Source of the DNA: an uncultured Prevotellaceae bacterium
GTDB taxonomy: Bacteria; Bacteroidota; Bacteroidia; Bacteroidales; Bacteroidaceae
Length of the DNA stretch: 19,104 nucleotides
Reading direction: 5' to 3'
Assembly: GCA_937915745.1 (NCBI GenBank)
Contig: CALGGJ010000075.1
Location: forward strand, 1-19,104
Shown: positions 14,925 to 19,104 of the stretch, one piece after another
Numbering within the stretch: position 1 is the first letter of the stretch
Layout of the letters: every line of letters starts with the position of its first letter
Notes under the pieces: generated by a model
The model's input: the letters and a program-made list of their open reading frames with translations, nothing else
Told to the model about the DNA's origin: nothing
Database searches by the model: none
Made by a program: the position numbers and the translations under genes

Positions 14925-16805
14925 ATGGCAAAAGACAAAAAGCTCTTCTCGGAGTTTACCGCCCCTTCCCGACAAGAATGGATTGACAAGATAATTGTTG
15001 ACCTCAAGGGTGCAGACTTCGACAAGAAAATGGTGTGGCGTACCAACGAAGGTTTCAACGTCCAGCCATTCTATCGCCGCGAAGACCTCGAAGGCAACAA
15101 AGCCACCGACTCACTTCCAGGCGAGTTCCCGTTCATCCGCGGCAACAAGCGCGACAACAACGTCTGGTATGTCCGGCAAAACATCGAGGTTTGTGAAGAT
15201 GACGGCAATACAGATGCAACATCGGCCGTCAAGGCAGCCAACTCAAAAGCGCTCGACATACTGATGAAAGGTGTCGATTCGCTCGGATTCCACTTTGCAG
15301 GCAAACTGGTGAGCCGCGAGACAGTAGAGACACTGCTCAAAGACATCGAACCGACATGCGTGGAACTCAACTTCACGACATGCCAGGGCAAGTGCGCAGA
15401 ACTGGCCAAAATCCTCGTTGCATACTTCAAGGACCACGGCTACGACCTCAAAAAGTGTGAAGGCAGCATCAACTTCGACCCTATCCGGAAAATCCTGAAA
15501 GCAGGAAAAGACACAAGCGAAAAGATAGCGCAGGCACCTGCACTCATCGAAGCACTGAAAGAACTCCCTGCATACCGATGCGTCAACATCAACTCGGTTG
15601 CACTGGTAAACGCCGGAGCATACATCTACCAAGAACTGGGATACGCACTGGCATGGGGCAACGAATACCTCCAGCAAATGACAGACGCAGGAATAGCGGC
15701 AGATGAAGCAGCCAGCCGCATCAAATTCAATATGGGCATCGGCGGAAACTACTTCATGGAAATAGCAAAATTCCGCGCAGCACGCATGTTGTGGGCACAA
15801 ATCGTAAAACAATACAACCCTGAATGCGACAGCTCATGCATGATGCACATCTGCGCCACCACCACCACCTACAACCAGACAATGTTCGACAGCTACGTCA
15901 ACCTGCTCCGCAGCCAGACGGAAACAATGTCGGCAGCACTGGCAAACGTAGAATCAATCGTCGTAACACCATTCGACAAACCATACGAAACACCGAACGA
16001 CTTCTCAGAGCGACTGGCACGCAACCAGCAACTACTGCTCAAAGAAGAAGCACACTTCAACAAAATAGTTGACGTGGCCGGTGGCTCATACTACGTAGAA
16101 CACCTCACACAAGCCATAGCAGAGCAAGCATGGAAACTGTTCCTCGACGTAGAAGCCAACGGAGGATTCCTCGCCCAGACCCTCGCAGGTACAGTGCAGG
16201 ACACCATCAACGAAACCAACAAGACACGCCACGCCAACGCAGCAAAACGCAAAGAATTCATCCTGGGAACCAACCAATTCCCTAACTTCACAGAAAAGAG
16301 CGAAGGCAAGCGCCCTGCCGCAAGATGCTGCCACTGCTGCAGCGACGAAGCAAGCACCATCAGCCACCTCGAAGGCAGCCGGATGGCAAGCGAATTCGAA
16401 GAACTGCGCCTCGCCACCGAAGCAGCCAAGAAACAACCGGTGGCATTCATGCTCACAATCGGAAACCTCGCTATGCGACAGGCACGTGCACAGTTCTCGT
16501 GCAACTTCCTTGCAGCAGCCGGATACAAGGTAATCGACAACCTCGGATTCGCTACCGTGGAAGAGGGAGTGGAAGCAGCAATGAAAGCAAATGCCGACAT
16601 CGTGGTACTCTGCTCGTCTGACGACGAATACGCAGAATATGCCATACCTGCATTCAAGGCACTTGGTGGCCGCGCCATCTACATCGTGGCCGGAGCACCG
16701 GCCTGCATGGAAGACCTCAAGGCCGCAGGCATCGAAAACTTCATACACGTAAGAAGCAACCAGCTGGAGACACTGCGTCAGTTTAACAAAATGTTGAATA
16801 TCTAA
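14925..16805 (+). CDS. mutA: Methylmalonyl-CoA mutase, small subunit
   Basis: The 626-residue non-catalytic partner of MutB in the alpha-beta heterodimer that interconverts succinyl-CoA and (R)-methylmalonyl-CoA. The N-terminus (FSEFTAPSRQEWIDKIIVDL, then VQPFYRREDLEG) and the barrel match the family. Parallels with MutB include YFMEIAKFRAARMLWAQIVK and DVAGGSYYVEHLTQAIAEQAW. The C-terminal cobalamin-domain fold (about 500-626) lacks the DxHxxG cobalt-ligand motif, as expected for the small subunit. A Cys-rich cluster, RCCHCC at 467-472, sits in the linker between the barrel and that domain. MutB follows after 14 bases, so the two are co-transcribed. In anaerobic Bacteroidales this step leads from succinate to propionate. 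Confidence 0.96.
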   Translation: MAKDKKLFSEFTAPSRQEWIDKIIVDLKGADFDKKMVWRTNEGFNVQPFYRREDLEGNKATDSLPGEFPFIRGNKRDNNVWYVRQNIEVCEDDGNTDATSAVKAANSKALDILMKGVDSLGFHFAGKLVSRETVETLLKDIEPTCVELNFTTCQGKCAELAKILVAYFKDHGYDLKKCEGSINFDPIRKILKAGKDTSEKIAQAPALIEALKELPAYRCVNINSVALVNAGAYIYQELGYALAWGNEYLQQMTDAGIAADEAASRIKFNMGIGGNYFMEIAKFRAARMLWAQIVKQYNPECDSSCMMHICATTTTYNQTMFDSYVNLLRSQTETMSAALANVESIVVTPFDKPYETPNDFSERLARNQQLLLKEEAHFNKIVDVAGGSYYVEHLTQAIAEQAWKLFLDVEANGGFLAQTLAGTVQDTINETNKTRHANAAKRKEFILGTNQFPNFTEKSEGKRPAARCCHCCSDEASTISHLEGSRMASEFEELRLATEAAKKQPVAFMLTIGNLAMRQARAQFSCNFLAAAGYKVIDNLGFATVEEGVEAAMKANADIVVLCSSDDEYAEYAIPAFKALGGRAIYIVAGAPACMEDLKAAGIENFIHVRSNQLETLRQFNKMLNI

Positions 16806-16819
16806 AAAAGTCAGGAGCA

Positions 16820-18982
16820 ATGAGAAAAGATTTTAATTCAGTAGATATATATGCTGGCATCCAGGCAAAGAACGGCCAGCAATGGCAGAAGGAATCAGGA
16901 ATCACTGCCAACTGGAGAACTCCTGAGCAGATAGACATCCAGCCAGTATATACCAAGGAAGACCTCGAAGGCATGGAACACCTCGACTTCGCAGCAGGCA
17001 TACCGCCATTCCTTCGCGGACCATACTCAATGATGTACCCGTTCCGCCCGTGGACCATACGCCAGTATGCAGGATTCTCCACAGCCGAAGAGTCGAACGC
17101 ATTCTACCGCCGCAACCTCGCATCGGGACAGAAAGGACTCTCTGTCGCATTCGACCTCCCCACACACCGTGGCTACGACCCCGACAACGAGCGTGTGGTA
17201 GGCGACGTGGGTAAGGCAGGTGTATCAATCTGCAACCTCGAAAACATGAAACGACTCTTCGAAGGCATTCCACTCGCAAAGATGTCGGTTTCGATGACAA
17301 TGAACGGAGCAGTGCTTCCTATCCTGGCATTCTACATCAACGCAGGACTCGAACAAGGAGCCCAACTTGAAGAAATGGCCGGAACCATACAAAACGACAT
17401 CCTCAAAGAGTTCATGGTGAGAAACACATACATCTATCCACCTGCATTCTCAATGAAGATTATCGCCGACATCTTCGAATACACAAGTCAGAAGATGCCT
17501 AAGTTCAACTCAATCTCCATCTCGGGCTACCACATGCAGGAAGCAGGCGCAACTGCCGACATCGAGCTGGCCTACACACTGGCCGACGGTATGGACTACC
17601 TGCGTGCAGGCGTGAACGCCGGAATCGACATCGACGCCTTCGCACCACGCCTCTCGTTCTTCTGGGCCATCGGTATGAACCACTTCATGGAAATAGCCAA
17701 GATGCGTGCCGGACGCCTGCTCTGGGCCAAGATAGTGAAGAGTTTCGGAGCCAAGAACCCTAAGTCCATGGCGCTGCGCACACACTCACAGACATCGGGA
17801 TGGTCGCTTACCGAGCAAGACCCGTTCAACAACGTGGGACGCACGTGTATCGAAGCCATGGCAGCAGTATTGGGTCACACCCAGTCGCTCCACACCAACG
17901 CACTCGACGAGGCCATCGCACTGCCTACCGACTTCTCGGCCCGTATTGCACGCAACACGCAGATATACATACAGAACGAGACTCAGGTGTGCAAGCAGAT
18001 TGACCCTTGGGCAGGTTCGTACTATGTAGAAACCCTCACCAACGAACTCGTTGACAAAGCCTGGGCACACATCCAGGAAATCGAGAAACTCGGCGGTATG
18101 GCTAAAGCCATCGAGACGGGTCTGCCAAAGATGCGCATCGAAGAGGCCGCAGCACGTACACAGGCCCGCATCGACTCGGGTACTCAGTCAATCATCGGTG
18201 TGAACAAATACCGCCTCGACCACGAAGACCCAATCGATATTCTCGAAATCGACAACACCGCAGTGCGCAAGCAGCAGGAAGAATCGCTGGCAAAGGTACG
18301 TGCCGGGCGCGACGAGGCAGCATGCAAGGCCGCATTGGCCGAGATTACGAAGTGTGTGCAAGAGTTTGCAGACGGCAAGAAGAGCGAGCACAACCTGCTT
18401 GACCTTGCAGTGAAGGCTGCCGGCCTGCGTTGTACACTCGGCGAAATATCCGACGCCTGCGAAGCAGTTGTAGGCCGATACAAAGCAATAATCAGAACTA
18501 TCAGCAACGTGTATTCATCAGAAAGTAAGTCGAGCGACCTCTTTGCACAGGCTTGCAAGATGACAGAGGAGTTCGCACAGAAGAACGGACGTCGTCCACG
18601 CATCATGATTGCCAAGATGGGTCAGGACGGTCACGACCGCGGCGCCAAGGTGTGCGCCACCGGTTATGCCGACTGTGGATTTGACGTAGATATGGGACCT
18701 CTATTCCAGACACCGGCCGAATCGGCACGTCAGGCAGTCGAAAACGACGTCGATGTGCTTGGAGTAAGCTCGCTGGCAGCTGGTCACAAGACACTCATCC
18801 CACAGGTAATTGAAGAGTTGAAGAAACTCGGACGCGAAGATATCCTCATCATCGCCGGCGGTGTAATCCCTGCCCAGGACTACGACTTCCTCTACAAGGC
18901 AGGCGTGGCTTGCATCTTCGGACCTGGCACCCCGGTCAGCAAATCGGCTGTCGAAATGATGACTATTCTGAACGAAGACTAA
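16820..18982 (+). CDS. mutB: Methylmalonyl-CoA mutase, large (catalytic) subunit
   Basis: The 720-residue adenosylcobalamin-dependent catalytic subunit. The N-terminal barrel has FLRGPYSMMYPFRPWTIRQY at 63-82 and the substrate-site region LPTHRGYDPDNERVVGDVGK at 113-132. The C-terminal B12-binding domain carries DGHDRGAKV, the DxHxxG motif, with His605 as the lower cobalt ligand. It is followed by the GVSSLAAGH and AGGVIP loops that hold the cofactor tail. The length is normal for the family, and the protein looks complete. It is translationally close to mutA (14-base gap) and is followed by a terminator hairpin, so the operon ends here. Epimerase, decarboxylase and the MeaB chaperone genes are not adjacent. 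Confidence 0.98.
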   Translation: MRKDFNSVDIYAGIQAKNGQQWQKESGITANWRTPEQIDIQPVYTKEDLEGMEHLDFAAGIPPFLRGPYSMMYPFRPWTIRQYAGFSTAEESNAFYRRNLASGQKGLSVAFDLPTHRGYDPDNERVVGDVGKAGVSICNLENMKRLFEGIPLAKMSVSMTMNGAVLPILAFYINAGLEQGAQLEEMAGTIQNDILKEFMVRNTYIYPPAFSMKIIADIFEYTSQKMPKFNSISISGYHMQEAGATADIELAYTLADGMDYLRAGVNAGIDIDAFAPRLSFFWAIGMNHFMEIAKMRAGRLLWAKIVKSFGAKNPKSMALRTHSQTSGWSLTEQDPFNNVGRTCIEAMAAVLGHTQSLHTNALDEAIALPTDFSARIARNTQIYIQNETQVCKQIDPWAGSYYVETLTNELVDKAWAHIQEIEKLGGMAKAIETGLPKMRIEEAAARTQARIDSGTQSIIGVNKYRLDHEDPIDILEIDNTAVRKQQEESLAKVRAGRDEAACKAALAEITKCVQEFADGKKSEHNLLDLAVKAAGLRCTLGEISDACEAVVGRYKAIIRTISNVYSSESKSSDLFAQACKMTEEFAQKNGRRPRIMIAKMGQDGHDRGAKVCATGYADCGFDVDMGPLFQTPAESARQAVENDVDVLGVSSLAAGHKTLIPQVIEELKKLGREDILIIAGGVIPAQDYDFLYKAGVACIFGPGTPVSKSAVEMMTILNED

Positions 18983-18998
18983 TTAACACTGACTGACT

Positions 18999-19045
18999 AT
19001 GCCGTCCGGATGGCAACCATACGACCATCCAGACGGCATTTATCC
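18999..19045 (+). terminator. Terminator hairpin of the mutAB operon
   Basis: A 15-base stem (18999-19013 with 19025-19039) pairs at 14 positions with one C-A mismatch around an 11-base loop. It starts 16 bases after the mutB stop. The following tract is TTAT, a weak U run. It probably ends transcription or protects the mRNA 3' end. The remaining 59 bases of the window show no gene. Confidence 0.7.
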
Positions 19046-19104
19046 CATGTCGGTCATTAGCGTTTTGATGATTTTAAGTTTATTTTTAAGCAGGTTTCTT
19101 GCGG

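Overview
The window looks like a chromosomal segment from a member of the Bacteroidales, most likely Prevotellaceae or a close relative. Three things support this. Six gene starts are preceded by a Bacteroidetes-type promoter (TAnnTTTGC, with a TTTn box exactly 19 bases upstream) and none depends on a clear Shine-Dalgarno. Several proteins match versions I know from that phylum (AlaRS with CGGCH, a DPE2-like MalQ with CBM20, a two-subunit methylmalonyl-CoA mutase). Secreted proteins and lipoproteins are frequent. The species cannot be fixed from the sequence.

Layout from left to right: (1) 1-51 is the 5' tip of a group IIC intron on the minus strand, placed directly after the terminator hairpin of the next gene. 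(2) 150-1418 (-) is a secreted CE15-type glucuronoyl esterase. (3) 1419-1788 is a divergent regulatory region with two mirror-image promoters, a long inverted repeat and a 42-bp tandem repeat. (4) 1789-4702 (+) is a tight four-gene operon of exported proteins: a lipoprotein, an SGNH hydrolase, a class A acid phosphatase and an HExxH metallopeptidase. (5) 4758-7373 (-) is alaS. (6) 7374-7576 is a second divergent promoter region with the same plan as the first. (7) 7577-9378 (+) holds two overlapping family 2 glycosyltransferases. (8) 9396-13882 (-) is malQ followed by an S9 peptidase, coupled by an ATGA overlap. (9) 13883-14924 is a 1-kb non-coding region packed with repeats: a 29-bp tandem pair, a long inverted-repeat element, and three consecutive unrelated arrays of 21-22-bp tandem units. 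(10) 14925-18982 (+) is mutA-mutB, followed by a terminator hairpin.

How the genes fit together: mutAB interconverts succinyl-CoA and methylmalonyl-CoA, the key step of propionate formation from succinate in this group. malQ processes maltodextrins. The CE15 esterase points to use of plant cell-wall glucuronoxylan. The four-gene operon looks like an envelope or periplasmic scavenging set (phosphate, acyl groups, peptides), but no joint function can be proven from sequence.

The most unusual content is non-coding: the IIC intron junction, the mirror-image promoters with duplicated leader units at 1461-1769, and the stacked helically phased arrays upstream of mutAB at 14374-14656. The coding genes are mostly recognisable families.
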